Numbered from the stretch's first letter, positions 14,994 to 25,131 are shown. The stretch is 45,113 nt of DNA from Prevotella sp. (GCA_022771265.1 JALFCG010000036.1:1-45113), one strand, 5' to 3'. Program-made: numbers and translations. Notes: a model not told the origin generated them from the letters alone.

Positions 14994-17900
14994 ATGAAAC
15001 AGTTTAAGCTGGTGGACAACATTCTCGGATGGCTCGCTTTTGCTATTGCAGCCATCGTCTATTGCTCCACTATTGAACCGACAGCCAGTTTCTGGGACTG
15101 TCCTGAATTTATCTCTACCGGATACAAGTTGGAAATCGGTCACCCACCTGGTGCACCATTCTTCATGCTGACAGCCAACTTGTTCTCACAGTTCACAAGC
15201 GACCCCTCCCAGGTGGCACGCATGGTCAACATCATGAGTGCGCTGCTCTCGGCGGCTACCATCATGTTCCTCTTCTGGAGCATCTCGCACCTCACACGCA
15301 AGCTGCTCATCAACGAGTGGAACGAGCTGACCCTGCCAAAGGCTGTCGCCATTGAGGCTTCAGGTCTTGTGGGAGCACTCATCTACACGTTCAGCGACAC
15401 CTTCTGGTTCAGTGCCGTGGAAGGCGAGGTCTATGCCTACTCCTCGGCGTTCACCGCTGTGGTGTTCTGGCTCATCCTGAAATGGGAAGACCAAGCCGAC
15501 GAGCCGCACAGCGACCGCTGGCTCATACTCATCATGTACATGACCGGTCTCTCCATCGGTGTGCACTTGCTGAACCTGCTCTGCGTGCCTGCCATCGTGC
15601 TTGTCTATTACTATCGCAAGTTCCCGAAACCCGACGGAAAGGGCGACCTCAAGGGCTCGCTCATCGCACTTGGCATCTCGGTAGTGATTCTTGCGGCTGT
15701 GCTCTATGGCGTAGTGCCAGGCATCGTCAGGGTCGGCGGATGGTTTGAGCTGTTCTTCGTCAACACCCTCGGCTGCCCGTTCAACACCGGCGAGATAATC
15801 TACATCTTCGCACTTATCGCCTGCATCATCTGGGCAATATGGGAAACCTACAACGACACCAACGAGAAGCGTCAGAACATTGCCTATCTCACCTCCATCG
15901 GCATGCTCGGCATCCCGTTTTATGGCTACGGCTGGAGCTCGGTGGTCATTGGAATCATTGTCCTTGCCATTCTGTGGTTCGTTCTTAAATACAAAAACAA
16001 GAAAGGCATCGCCCTCGTCTCGGCTCGCATCAAGAACACTTCGCTGCTCTGCATGCTGATGCTGATGATTGGATATTCGAGCTATGCTCTCATCGTGATA
16101 CGCTCTTCCGCCAACCCGCCGATGGACCAAAACTCCCCAGAGGACATCTTCACCCTTGGCGAATATCTCAGCCGCGAACAATACGGGTCACGTCCGCTTC
16201 TCTACGGACAGGCCTACACCTCACAAGTGGCTCTTGACAAGGATGGCGACATGTGCCGCCCGGTAGCAAAAAAGGGAGCACCAGTCTATCAGCGCAAGGA
16301 AAAGGCGTCGAAGGAGGAGAAAGACTCATACTTCGTGGTACGAACAAAGGACGACTACCAGTATGCACAGAACATGCTTTTCCCACGCATGTACAGCTCA
16401 GCCCATGCCAATGCCTACGAAAGCTGGATGGGAGGAGTGGAAGGAAACATGGTGCCTTACGACCGCTGCGGAGAGATGATTAATGTGAAGATGCCGTCGC
16501 AATTGGAAAACATCCGCTTCTTCCTATCCTACCAGTGCAACTTCATGTACTGGCGCTATTTCATGTGGAACTTCGCAGGACGACAGAACGACCTGCAAGG
16601 TAACGGGGAACTGGAGCACGGCAACTGGATAACCGGTTTCGACTGGTTTGACAACATGAGACTCGGCGACCAGTCGAAGCTGCCCGACGAGCTGAAGGAA
16701 AACAAGGGACACAACGTCTTCTATTGCCTCCCGCTCATCCTCGGTCTCATAGGACTTTTCTGGCAGTCGCTGAAGAAAGGTCAAAAGGGCATCCGACAGT
16801 TCTGGGTGGTCTTCTTCCTCTTCTTCATGACCGGTCTCGCCATCGTCATCTACCTCAACCAGACACCGATGCAGCCACGTGAGCGCGACTATGCCTACGC
16901 CGGTTCGTTCTATGCCTTTGCCATTTGGTGCGGTATGGGCGTTGCGGCAATCATAGAGATGCTCACCGAGAAGCTGAAGCGCCAGCAGCTTGCCATCGCC
17001 GCCATCGTTTCTGTTGCCTGTCTGCTCGTGCCTGTTCAGATGGCTTCACAGACATGGGACGACCACGACCGCAGCGGACGCTACACCTGCCGCGACTTCG
17101 GACAAAACTACCTCATGTCGCTCGAAGAAAAGGGCAACCCGATTATCTTCACCAACGGCGACAACGACACCTTCCCGCTCTGGTACAACCAGGACGTTGA
17201 GGGCTTCCGCACCGATGCCCGCGTCTGCAACCTCAGCTATCTGCAAACCGACTGGTATATCGACCAGATGTGCCGTCCGGCTTACGACTCTCCCAAAGTC
17301 CCAATCACCTGGAGCCGCCTGCAGTATTGTGCTGGAACCAACGAATATGTCATCGTTGACCCTTCAATTAAGCAATACATTAATCAATGGTATGCCGAAG
17401 ACCCTGAAGAGGCAAGGAAAGTGTTCGGCGACAATCCTTTCGAACTGAAGAACATCCTAAAGGACTGGGTGCGCAACGAAGTAAGCGCCGACAAGCGCGA
17501 AGTGATGAAGATATTGTCGGGAGGACGCGATGTCCACGTCATTCCCACCGACACTGTCTATGTCACAATCGACAAGGACGCTGTGAGAAAAAGCGGAATG
17601 ATGATGGCTGCCGACTCAATACCCGACAAGATGGTCATCTCGCTAAAAGGCAAGAACGCGCTCTACAAAGGCGACCTGATGATGCTCGAAATCATCTCCC
17701 AGTGCAACTGGACAAGACCTGTATATGTAGCAATGACCGTGGGCGAGGAAAACTACATGAACCTTGGCGACAACTTCGTGCAGGAAGGACTCGTCAACCG
17801 AATCACCCCGTTCACCACAAATGCCCCGGGAGCCAAGAACTTCGACACACGCCGCACTTACGACAAGCTCATGAAGAAGTTCAAGTTCGGCGGGCTCGAC

Positions 17901-18410
17901 CAAAAGGGCATCTACCTCGACGAGACTGTCATGAGGATGTGCTACACCCATCGCCGCATATTCGTGCAACTTGCCATGCACCTCATCGCCGAGGGCCAGG
18001 ACAAGAAGGCTGCTGAAGTGCTTGCATACCTCGACAAGAACATTCCGGAATATAACGTTCCTGTCAACTACTTGTCAGGCTCCTTCGACGAGGCAAGGGC
18101 TTATGCTTCAATCGGACAAAAGCAGAAGGCGATGGACCTCTACAAGAAGTTATGGACAAAGTCGGAACAGTATCTCAAATGGTACTGCAACCTCGAGGGA
18201 ATGCGCTTCCAAAGCTCAATGCGCGACTGCATGACCCACATCTATATCCTGCAACAGATTGACATCGAGACAGAAAAAATCGACAAGAAGTGGAGTGACG
18301 AACATAACGGGAAGCTCGCCATGCTGCTGAAACTTTACCAAAGCAAAGGCGGCAACTTCGGAACGACACAAGGACAAGAAGAATACGAGGAAGAAGAATA
18401 CGAGGAATAA
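14994..18410 (+). CDS. DUF2723 family large membrane protein, possible protein glycosyltransferase
   Basis: The 1138-residue protein begins with the DUF2723 core: a first helix, then TASFWDCPEFISTGYKLEIG with its HPPGAP, and about ten to twelve membrane helices to residue about 700. The remainder is a large soluble region containing FTNGDNDTFPLWYNQD and TPR-like helices near the end (AEVLAYLDKNIPEYN), closing with a Glu/Tyr-rich tail. The family resembles protein O-mannosyltransferases, with acidic residues in the first outer loop, and is thought to add sugars to secreted proteins in Bacteroidota; that role is inferred here. The polysaccharide deacetylase gene follows 13 bases later. Confidence 0.85.
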   Translation: MKQFKLVDNILGWLAFAIAAIVYCSTIEPTASFWDCPEFISTGYKLEIGHPPGAPFFMLTANLFSQFTSDPSQVARMVNIMSALLSAATIMFLFWSISHLTRKLLINEWNELTLPKAVAIEASGLVGALIYTFSDTFWFSAVEGEVYAYSSAFTAVVFWLILKWEDQADEPHSDRWLILIMYMTGLSIGVHLLNLLCVPAIVLVYYYRKFPKPDGKGDLKGSLIALGISVVILAAVLYGVVPGIVRVGGWFELFFVNTLGCPFNTGEIIYIFALIACIIWAIWETYNDTNEKRQNIAYLTSIGMLGIPFYGYGWSSVVIGIIVLAILWFVLKYKNKKGIALVSARIKNTSLLCMLMLMIGYSSYALIVIRSSANPPMDQNSPEDIFTLGEYLSREQYGSRPLLYGQAYTSQVALDKDGDMCRPVAKKGAPVYQRKEKASKEEKDSYFVVRTKDDYQYAQNMLFPRMYSSAHANAYESWMGGVEGNMVPYDRCGEMINVKMPSQLENIRFFLSYQCNFMYWRYFMWNFAGRQNDLQGNGELEHGNWITGFDWFDNMRLGDQSKLPDELKENKGHNVFYCLPLILGLIGLFWQSLKKGQKGIRQFWVVFFLFFMTGLAIVIYLNQTPMQPRERDYAYAGSFYAFAIWCGMGVAAIIEMLTEKLKRQQLAIAAIVSVACLLVPVQMASQTWDDHDRSGRYTCRDFGQNYLMSLEEKGNPIIFTNGDNDTFPLWYNQDVEGFRTDARVCNLSYLQTDWYIDQMCRPAYDSPKVPITWSRLQYCAGTNEYVIVDPSIKQYINQWYAEDPEEARKVFGDNPFELKNILKDWVRNEVSADKREVMKILSGGRDVHVIPTDTVYVTIDKDAVRKSGMMMAADSIPDKMVISLKGKNALYKGDLMMLEIISQCNWTRPVYVAMTVGEENYMNLGDNFVQEGLVNRITPFTTNAPGAKNFDTRRTYDKLMKKFKFGGLDQKGIYLDETVMRMCYTHRRIFVQLAMHLIAEGQDKKAAEVLAYLDKNIPEYNVPVNYLSGSFDEARAYASIGQKQKAMDLYKKLWTKSEQYLKWYCNLEGMRFQSSMRDCMTHIYILQQIDIETEKIDKKWSDEHNGKLAMLLKLYQSKGGNFGTTQGQEEYEEEEYEE

Positions 18411-18423
18411 AACCGCTTAGTAT

Positions 18424-19032
18424 ATGATTATCGAGCAACCTGCAATGTGGCTGCGATGGCTCTATCCAAGAGCCACATGGAGAATGGACAAGAATGTCAA
18501 GGCTGTCTATCTGACATTCGACGACGGGCCGATTCCTGAGGCCACGCCGTTCATACTCGACACCCTGGCAAAGCATGACGTTAAAGCGACATTCTTCATG
18601 GTTGGCGACAATGTAAGGAAGCATCCTGAACTATACGAAAAGGTAGTGGCTGCCGGTCATCGGATCGGCAACCACACCTTTAACCACATCGGCGGTTTCC
18701 GGCACACAATAAAGACTTACAGCGCCAACGCCGAAAAAGCAAACGAGCTGCTGCATACCGACCTCTTCCGACCGCCACACGGATGGATGAGATTCGACCA
18801 GTACTTCTGGCTTGGCCGCTCCTACCGCATCGTCATGTGGGACCTCGTCACCCGCGACTATTCAAAGTGGATGACTGCAGAAGGCGTGCTTAACAATGTC
18901 AAGCGGTACGCACGCAACGGGTCAATCATCACCTTCCACGACTCGCTCAAGAGCATCGACAAGCTGCACTACGCCTTGCCCGAAGCAATCAAGTGGCTTA
19001 AGGAACAAGGCTACGAGTTCAGAGTATTTTGA
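18424..19032 (+). CDS. Polysaccharide deacetylase, NodB/CE4 fold
   Basis: The 202-residue protein is nearly all NodB domain. Motif 1 TFDDGP lies near residue 30, the zinc-binding HTFNH near residue 84 and RPPHG near residue 116, followed by MWDLVTRDYS and FHDS near the C terminus. It should remove N-acetyl groups from a cell-wall or lipid-linked sugar. There is no clear signal peptide, so it may act in the cytoplasm or through the short hydrophobic start. It is downstream of the DUF2723 gene and probably in the same transcript. Confidence 0.85.
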   Translation: MIIEQPAMWLRWLYPRATWRMDKNVKAVYLTFDDGPIPEATPFILDTLAKHDVKATFFMVGDNVRKHPELYEKVVAAGHRIGNHTFNHIGGFRHTIKTYSANAEKANELLHTDLFRPPHGWMRFDQYFWLGRSYRIVMWDLVTRDYSKWMTAEGVLNNVKRYARNGSIITFHDSLKSIDKLHYALPEAIKWLKEQGYEFRVF

Positions 19033-19088
19033 ACCAATAATGACAACACGTAACAATTAATAGGATAACATAAAACAAAAAGAACAAG

Positions 19089-20777
19089 ATGAAAACAATT
19101 GACGCAAAGGTGTTTCAGCCAAAGCTGATGCATACACTTAAAAACTACGACAAAAAGACATTCATGGCCGACCTTATGGCAGGAGTCATCGTCGGAATTG
19201 TTGCACTGCCGTTAGCCATCGCCTTCGGTATCGCATCAGGAGTGTCACCGGAGAAAGGTATCATCACTGCCATCGTGGCAGGACTGGTCATCTCCATTTT
19301 CGGAGGCAGTAAAGTACAGATTGGAGGACCTACAGGAGCCTTCATCATCATCATCTATGGCATCATCCAGCAGTATGGCATCGAAGGCCTTACGATAGCG
19401 ACGCTTATGGCAGGAGCATTCCTTATACTTTTCGGCATCCTGCGGCTTGGCACCATCATCAAGTACATCCCCTACCCGATTGTAGTCGGGTTCACCAGCG
19501 GTATTGCCGTAACCATTTTCACGACACAAATAAAAGACCTCTTCGGACTGTCGTTGGCAACAGTGCCATCAGACTTCATCGAAAAGTGGTGGGTCTATAT
19601 CACCAACTTCAACACCCTCGACCCATGGTGTGCCTTGGTCGGCATCTTCAGCGTGGCAATCATTGCCATCACCCCACGCTTCAGCAAGAAAATCCCCGGC
19701 TCGCTCATCGCCATCATCATCATGACCGTCGTTGCCCTGCTTCTTAAGAACTTCGCCGGCGTGACAACAATTGAGACCATTGGCGACCGCTTCTCCATCA
19801 GCAACGAACTGCCTTCAGCACAAGTGCCGGAAATGAACTGGGAAACGATAAAGAGCCTTGTCTCACCAGCATTGACCATAGCTATTCTCGGGGCCATCGA
19901 GTCGCTGCTCTCAGCCACCGTTGCCGACGGTGTGGTCGGTGACCACCACGACTCCAACACCGAGCTTATCGCGCAAGGCATGGCAAACCTTGCCTCACCA
20001 CTGTTCGGAGGAATACCCGCAACAGGAGCCATCGCCCGAACGATGACCAACATCAACAACGGCGGACGCACTCCGATAGCAGGAGTCATCCATGCAGCAG
20101 TCCTGTTACTCATCTTCCTTTTCCTCATGCCTTTGGCACAGTACATCCCCATGGCTTGTCTCGCCGGCGTGCTTGTTGTCGTCAGCTACGGCATGAGCGG
20201 CTGGCGCTCGTTCCTCGCACTGACCAAGAATCCGAAGAGCGACGTCACCGTACTGCTCATCACTTTCTTCCTCACCATCATCTTCGACCTCACCATAGCC
20301 ATCGAGGTAGGACTCATCATCGCCTGTCTGCTCTTCATGCGACGCATGTCGGAGACTACCGACGTGAAGGTGATACTCGACGAGATAGACCCCAACCAAG
20401 AGAGTGAGCTCAGCCAAGGCAACCTTGAACACCTGACAATTCCCGAAGGCGTTGAGGTATATGAGATTAACGGTCCCTACTTCTTCGGCGCAGGAAACCG
20501 CTTCGAGGAAATCATGGCTTCGTTCGGTGACCGTCCGAAGGTGCGCATCATCCGTATGCGAAAAGTGCCTTTCGTCGATTCCACCGGCATCCACAACCTC
20601 ACCAACCTTTGCGAGATGAGCAAGAAAGAGGGAATAGAAATCGTGCTGTCAGGAGTGACCGACAAAGTCCACAACACTCTCGAGCACGCCGGCTTCTACA
20701 AGCACGTGCCCAAGGAGGACATCTGCAGCCACATCAACATAGCCTTGGAAAGAGCCAAGGAAATATTGAACAAATAA
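19089..20777 (+). CDS. SulP family inorganic anion transporter with STAS domain
   Basis: The 562-residue protein has the SulP transmembrane core (residues about 20-410, with VGIVALPLAIAFGIASG and GGIPATGAIARTMTNI) and a cytoplasmic STAS domain (about 440-555, with RMRKVPFVDSTGIHNL containing the conserved D-S-T-G). Family members carry sulfate, bicarbonate or other anions with sodium or protons. The substrate cannot be told here; no carbonic anhydrase or sulfate-assimilation gene is adjacent. The orphan ABC ATPase gene begins four bases after its stop. Confidence 0.9.
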   Translation: MKTIDAKVFQPKLMHTLKNYDKKTFMADLMAGVIVGIVALPLAIAFGIASGVSPEKGIITAIVAGLVISIFGGSKVQIGGPTGAFIIIIYGIIQQYGIEGLTIATLMAGAFLILFGILRLGTIIKYIPYPIVVGFTSGIAVTIFTTQIKDLFGLSLATVPSDFIEKWWVYITNFNTLDPWCALVGIFSVAIIAITPRFSKKIPGSLIAIIIMTVVALLLKNFAGVTTIETIGDRFSISNELPSAQVPEMNWETIKSLVSPALTIAILGAIESLLSATVADGVVGDHHDSNTELIAQGMANLASPLFGGIPATGAIARTMTNINNGGRTPIAGVIHAAVLLLIFLFLMPLAQYIPMACLAGVLVVVSYGMSGWRSFLALTKNPKSDVTVLLITFFLTIIFDLTIAIEVGLIIACLLFMRRMSETTDVKVILDEIDPNQESELSQGNLEHLTIPEGVEVYEINGPYFFGAGNRFEEIMASFGDRPKVRIIRMRKVPFVDSTGIHNLTNLCEMSKKEGIEIVLSGVTDKVHNTLEHAGFYKHVPKEDICSHINIALERAKEILNK

Positions 20778-20781
20778 AAAC

Positions 20782-21555
20782 ATGCTCGAACTAAGAAACC
20801 TTTCTATAGGATACATCGGGAAAAAGGAAACGACAACCGTCGCTTCCGCCATCAATGCCATAGTGCCAAGCAGTCAGATGACTTGTCTGCTTGGCGCTAA
20901 CGGTGTCGGAAAGTCAACATTGCTGCGAACCATAACAAGATTCCAGCCCAAGCTCGAAGGACAGATACTCATCGATAATTCCGACATCGACACGCTGACT
21001 GAAAAGCAGATGGCAAGAAAAATCGGAGTGGTTCTTACCGAACGACCCAGTGTCCAGGACATGACCGTCACCGACCTCGTGGCACTCGGACGCAGCCCCT
21101 ACACTGGTTTCTTTGGAAAACTTGAGCCAAAAGACTTATCAGCAGTTGAGACATCAATAGAACAAGCAGGCATCAAACGTCTTGCCGACCGCACTCTTGA
21201 CACGCTTAGCGACGGGGAGCGACAACGAGCCTTCATAGCCAAGGCACTAGCCCAAGCCACCCCCGTCATCTGTCTCGACGAACCGACCTCATTCCTTGAC
21301 TTCCCAAGCAAGGTGGAAATTATGAAACTTCTCTCTTCCCTGAGTCACGAGACCGGCAAAACCATTTTCCTTTCCACCCACGACGTGGAACTTGCCATCA
21401 GGATTGCCGACAACCTTTGGCTGATGCACTCCGACGGCACCTTCACCATTGGCACGCCACGACAACTTGCCCTCGACGGCAGCCTCTCCCGCTTCTTCGA
21501 CAGCGATACCATACTGTTCGACCCCTCGTCAATGACGATAAGGATAAAAAACTGA
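20782..21555 (+). CDS. ABC transporter ATP-binding protein, FecE/HmuV-like
   Basis: The 257-residue ATPase has Walker A GANGVGKST, signature LSDGERQRAFIAKAL and Walker B VICLDEPTSFLD, with STHDVELAIRIAD as the H-loop. The LSDGE signature and the ALGRSPYTGFFG segment are typical of iron-siderophore, haem and cobalamin importers. It has no binding protein or permease next to it, so the rest of the importer is elsewhere. It follows the SulP gene by four bases and precedes the glycosyltransferase cassette. Confidence 0.85.
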   Translation: MLELRNLSIGYIGKKETTTVASAINAIVPSSQMTCLLGANGVGKSTLLRTITRFQPKLEGQILIDNSDIDTLTEKQMARKIGVVLTERPSVQDMTVTDLVALGRSPYTGFFGKLEPKDLSAVETSIEQAGIKRLADRTLDTLSDGERQRAFIAKALAQATPVICLDEPTSFLDFPSKVEIMKLLSSLSHETGKTIFLSTHDVELAIRIADNLWLMHSDGTFTIGTPRQLALDGSLSRFFDSDTILFDPSSMTIRIKN

Positions 21556-21597
21556 TTAAATCAAAACTGAAGCTAACAATAAGGATGTCCCGTTATT

Positions 21598-22740
21598 ATG
21601 AAAATCCTTTTCCTCGTATATCACGGCTTTTCGGAAGCCAGCGGAATAAGCAAGAAAATTCATTACCAAGTGGACGGCTTGCGACAGAATGGGCATGAAG
21701 TCCATCTCTGCTACTACGACTTTGACTCCAAGGGACACCGATGCCGCTATGTTAACTCCACAGTCATCAAAGACTATGGCAAGGGAATGCTTGCAGCCCT
21801 CAAGCAACGCATTAATTACAAAGCCGTTTACGACTATTGCACTGACAAGGCTATAGAAGTTGTTTACGCACGTTCGTTCCAGAACGCCTCTCCTCCCCTT
21901 ATCTGCCTTTTCAAGAAGTTGAATGAGAAAGGAGTGAAATGCGTAACCGAAATACCTACCTACCCCTACGACAGCGAGTTCGTTGGCTTCAACCTTATGA
22001 CAAGAGTGAAACTCAAAATCGACCAACTGTTCCGTAAACAGCTCTCGAAGCACATGAAGGCTATAGTGACTTTTTCTGACGCAGAGGAAATATTCGGACA
22101 AAGAACAATAAGAATAAGCAATGGTGTCAACTTCGACGCCATACCATTGCTTGACCATCACGGTAACGACACTACGCTGAATCTAATAGGAGTGGCAGAG
22201 GTTCACTACTGGCACGGTTTCGACAGGCTCATAGCAGGCATTGGCGAATACTACCGCAACAATCCCGGCGGAAGAGACATCGTGTTCCATATTGTCGGCG
22301 GTGTCGGGAAAAGTGAGATGCACGACTCTATTCATGCCCCGGGATTTGCCGAACTTATCGAAAAATATGGAATTGCCGAACAAGTAAGATTCCACGGCCA
22401 ACTGTTTGGTGAAAAACTCGACGAAGTGTTCAACGCCTGCAACTTCGCCGTCGGCAGCCTGGCAAGACACAGAAGCGGAATAACTACCATCAAGACATTG
22501 AAAAACAGGGAGTATGCCACAAGAGGCATCCCGTTCATCTATTCGGAACGCGACTCCGACTTCGACCTTCAGCCATACGTGCTGAAAGCCCCTGCAGACG
22601 AGTCGCCTATTGACATTCAATCAATCATCGACTTCACCGACCGTTTCAACATGTCCCCCAACGACATCCGTAAGACTGTCGAACACCTTTCGTGGAAACG
22701 GCAGATGCAAACAGTTATTGACAATTTACATGCTTACTAA
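21598..22740 (+). CDS. Glycosyltransferase, GT4-like
   Basis: The 380-residue protein begins MKILFLVYHGFSEASGISKK, a GT-B N-terminal fold with a glycine-rich loop, and shows VTEIPTYPYDSE and a C-terminal half with LIGVAEVHYWHGFDRLIAGI, typical of sugar-nucleotide transferases of the GT4 type. It should extend a surface polysaccharide or glycan. The sugar is unknown. It opens the cassette that continues with the broken GT2 stump one base after its stop. It is less AT-rich than the three GT4 genes that follow the breakpoint. Confidence 0.8.
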   Translation: MKILFLVYHGFSEASGISKKIHYQVDGLRQNGHEVHLCYYDFDSKGHRCRYVNSTVIKDYGKGMLAALKQRINYKAVYDYCTDKAIEVVYARSFQNASPPLICLFKKLNEKGVKCVTEIPTYPYDSEFVGFNLMTRVKLKIDQLFRKQLSKHMKAIVTFSDAEEIFGQRTIRISNGVNFDAIPLLDHHGNDTTLNLIGVAEVHYWHGFDRLIAGIGEYYRNNPGGRDIVFHIVGGVGKSEMHDSIHAPGFAELIEKYGIAEQVRFHGQLFGEKLDEVFNACNFAVGSLARHRSGITTIKTLKNREYATRGIPFIYSERDSDFDLQPYVLKAPADESPIDIQSIIDFTDRFNMSPNDIRKTVEHLSWKRQMQTVIDNLHAY

Positions 22741-22741
22741 T

Positions 22742-22790
22742 ATGAAAACTATATCAATAATCATACCTGCCTATAACGTAGAAAAACATG
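22742..22790 (+). pseudogene. 5' stump of a family 2 glycosyltransferase gene
   Basis: The ATG at 22742 opens MKTISIIIPAYNVEKH, the classic N terminus of GT2 enzymes. At about 22790 the similarity stops: the following bases are the end of the minus-strand GT4 gene, and the frame reads on as unrelated residues to a stop at 22864. About 300 residues of the enzyme are missing. The stump is evidence of a deletion or cassette swap exactly at the junction of the two gene orientations. Confidence 0.8.
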
Positions 22791-23924
22791 TCAAAGCCTC
22801 TCAAAAAGGTCAATCCATCTTTGCATTATGTTATCTACGGAGTAAAGCTTTGCTTTCTCCTTAGCATTATCAGCCATTATCTTTCTTTGGTCTTCGTGCT
22901 CGATTAAATAGCATATCTTATCTGCCATCTCCTGAACATCCCCATTTGTCACCAATAGTCCGTCGTTCCCATCTGAGACTATTTCCTTCGGTCCACACGG
23001 GCAAGCAAATGACACTACGGCAAGCTTTGTTGCCATTGCCTCCAAAAGAGCCATACCGAATCCCTCAAACCTTGAACTGAAAACGAATATTGATGCATCA
23101 GCATATTTGTCATACAACTTGTCTGTAGCTGAATTAATACAGACACTATTTCCGATGTTCAATCTTTTGGACATGTCAAGGTACTCCTTGTTATTGCCGG
23201 CTCCGTAAATATCAAGATGCCAATCTCGATGTTTGTCGCAGACAATAGCCCAGGCATGAAGGAGCAAGTCAAATCCTTTCTCATAGCAATATCGTCCCGC
23301 TGCAATCACTTTTTTATTATTGAGACTACTCTCTACGGTTGGGAATACATTAATAGGATTAGGTATTGTCACTACATTGTCGAGTTCCACCCAACTTATT
23401 CTATCCTCATCAGTCAACACGACAAATTTATCCATTTTTTTCAGTTTCCTGATGAGATTGTGCATCCAGACCTTTGCAAACAGCTTTTTGACAATATTAG
23501 AATCGTTAGCTTCGAAATTTCTGTAATTGGAACGATTTACGTGCATTTCACCAATCTTTTTGCTTCCGTCCTTTATTGTCGTAATGAAATTTATCTCACG
23601 TCGTAAGGTAGAAACAGTTATGTCTGGTTTTATTTTTAACAAAGTATCATTCAGTCTCCTTTTATATAATCTTTGTTTCCTGAGATAGACAGCAATCTTT
23701 CTCAGGAATCCCAGATTCCACAATGCCTCAAAGTTCACATCAAGGTTTATTATATGAACTTTGTCAGAAAGATCAAAATATGGTTTCTTGTCCTTACCGT
23801 CTGTAAGGATTACCCATACATCATATCCTGCCACATCTGCAAGATAATTCATCTTTGTGGTCAAGACTCTCTCTATTCCGCCAGCAATATAGAGCGAAGG
23901 TGTGCAATATGCTATTCTTTTCAT
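22791..23924 (-). CDS. Glycosyltransferase, GT4 family
   Basis: The 377-residue GT-B enzyme starts MKRIAYCTPSLYIAGGIERV, contains the nucleotide-sugar region AAGRYCYEKGFDLLLHAWAI and the E-x7-E type segment SSRFEGFGMALLEAMATK. It should transfer an unknown sugar onto a surface glycan. It overlaps the upstream gene on the same strand by four bases. It is visibly more AT-rich than the housekeeping genes around it and resembles its two neighbours along its whole length, suggesting paralogues from a transferred cassette. Its 3' end abuts the GT2 stump. Confidence 0.88.
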   Translation of the reverse strand: MKRIAYCTPSLYIAGGIERVLTTKMNYLADVAGYDVWVILTDGKDKKPYFDLSDKVHIINLDVNFEALWNLGFLRKIAVYLRKQRLYKRRLNDTLLKIKPDITVSTLRREINFITTIKDGSKKIGEMHVNRSNYRNFEANDSNIVKKLFAKVWMHNLIRKLKKMDKFVVLTDEDRISWVELDNVVTIPNPINVFPTVESSLNNKKVIAAGRYCYEKGFDLLLHAWAIVCDKHRDWHLDIYGAGNNKEYLDMSKRLNIGNSVCINSATDKLYDKYADASIFVFSSRFEGFGMALLEAMATKLAVVSFACPCGPKEIVSDGNDGLLVTNGDVQEMADKICYLIEHEDQRKIMADNAKEKAKLYSVDNIMQRWIDLFERL

Positions 23925-25072
23925 GTTCTTTCCAATTTCATGTTACAAAACAATTCCACCCATTTTTGCATAACATTATCGATACTGAACCGACTGACGT
24001 TATGCAATGCGTTTTTTCCCATCGACTTTCTTAATGCCTCATTCTCCATGAGTCGGCACATGCCTTCTGCAAGGCCTTCCACGTCAAGATGTTGAACAAG
24101 TATTCCGTCTTCTCCGTTCCTGACGATGTCTCTTGGTCCATAGGGGCAGTCAAACGCCACGCAAGGCACTCCACACGACATGGCTTCGACAAGAACAAGC
24201 CCGAAGCCTTCGTAACGAGAACTTAGAACCAGCATCGAGCTGTTTGCATATTCGACCTCGATATCATCTGCCACTCCCCTCAGTCTGACGGTGGCTTGTA
24301 GTCCGAGATTGTCGATACGGTTCTGTATGTCGTCCTTCAGTTCTCCTTCGCCGAAAATGTCCAAGCACCAGTCAGGATGCTTTTTTGTGACCGACAGCCA
24401 TGCTTCGATGAGGTATTCATAACCCTTTTGCTCATTGAGCCTTCCCACGGCAATCACCCTTTTCTTGTCGAGCGCACTTGTCGTTGGGGAGCTAATCGTT
24501 ACAGGATTGGGGATTACGCAGGTTTTCCCGGTCATTGTCTTCCAGCATGCCTCATCCATGGAAGTAAGCAGGACCAGCATATCAAGTCTTTTCACAGCCT
24601 CAGTTTGCTTGTGTCTCCAGTATTTTGCTACAATCCGATATATTCCTCTCCGCTCTTCCATAAGATGGAAATTTCTCGAGAACTTTCTTGCAATGTGTGA
24701 CTCTCCAATCTTTATGCTTCCGTCATGAATGTCGGTAAGGAAATCCATTTCCCTGCCCAGTGTCGTCATCACGAAGTCAGGCTTTTCACTGTTCAGCAGT
24801 AGCGTGATCTTCCGTCTGTACTGCCTCATCAACCTGAAATAGATGAATGTCCGCTTGATGATTCCATGTTTGTATTGCTGCATAAAGTCAAGTCCCAAGT
24901 CAATCAGCCTTACTTTAGGGTCGAGTGGAAACACAGGAGGGATGTCCATCTGCGAATCTGTGACGAAGGAAACGTCATAGCCATGCCGGGCGAGCCAGTT
25001 TGCCTTTATCGTCAACACTCTGTCAGCTCCCCCCTTGGTGATGAGTCCGGTGTAAAGATAGAATATTTTCAT
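23921..25072 (-). CDS. Glycosyltransferase, GT4 family
   Basis: The start chosen is the ATG complementary to 25070-25072, giving 383 residues beginning MKIFYLYTGLITKGGADRVL. The in-frame ATG at 25102 lies within the -7 element of the promoter and would not be transcribed. Motifs match GT4: AVGRLNEQKGYEYLIEAW and SSRYEGFGLVLVEAMSCG. The order of segments (ITKGGADRVLT, PDFVMTTLGREMDFL, IGESH) parallels that of the gene downstream. It is the first gene of the minus-strand pair. Confidence 0.88.
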   Translation of the reverse strand: MKIFYLYTGLITKGGADRVLTIKANWLARHGYDVSFVTDSQMDIPPVFPLDPKVRLIDLGLDFMQQYKHGIIKRTFIYFRLMRQYRRKITLLLNSEKPDFVMTTLGREMDFLTDIHDGSIKIGESHIARKFSRNFHLMEERRGIYRIVAKYWRHKQTEAVKRLDMLVLLTSMDEACWKTMTGKTCVIPNPVTISSPTTSALDKKRVIAVGRLNEQKGYEYLIEAWLSVTKKHPDWCLDIFGEGELKDDIQNRIDNLGLQATVRLRGVADDIEVEYANSSMLVLSSRYEGFGLVLVEAMSCGVPCVAFDCPYGPRDIVRNGEDGILVQHLDVEGLAEGMCRLMENEALRKSMGKNALHNVSRFSIDNVMQKWVELFCNMKLERT

Positions 25073-25099
25073 AGTGTCAAGCTGATTGTTTTGTTTCGG

Positions 25100-25131
25100 C
25101 AAAGTTATTAATTATCGGCGATATTTCCAAA
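25100..25131 (-). promoter_or_regulatory. Promoter of the minus-strand glycosyltransferase pair
   Basis: TTTG (complement of 25128-25131), 20 bases, then TAACTTTG (complement of 25100-25107). It sets the start codon of the downstream gene at 25072. Confidence 0.75.

Noticed and set aside
20782..21555. ATPase as partner of the SulP transporter
   Set aside because: SulP proteins are secondary carriers and need no ABC ATPase; adjacency is likely only co-transcription.
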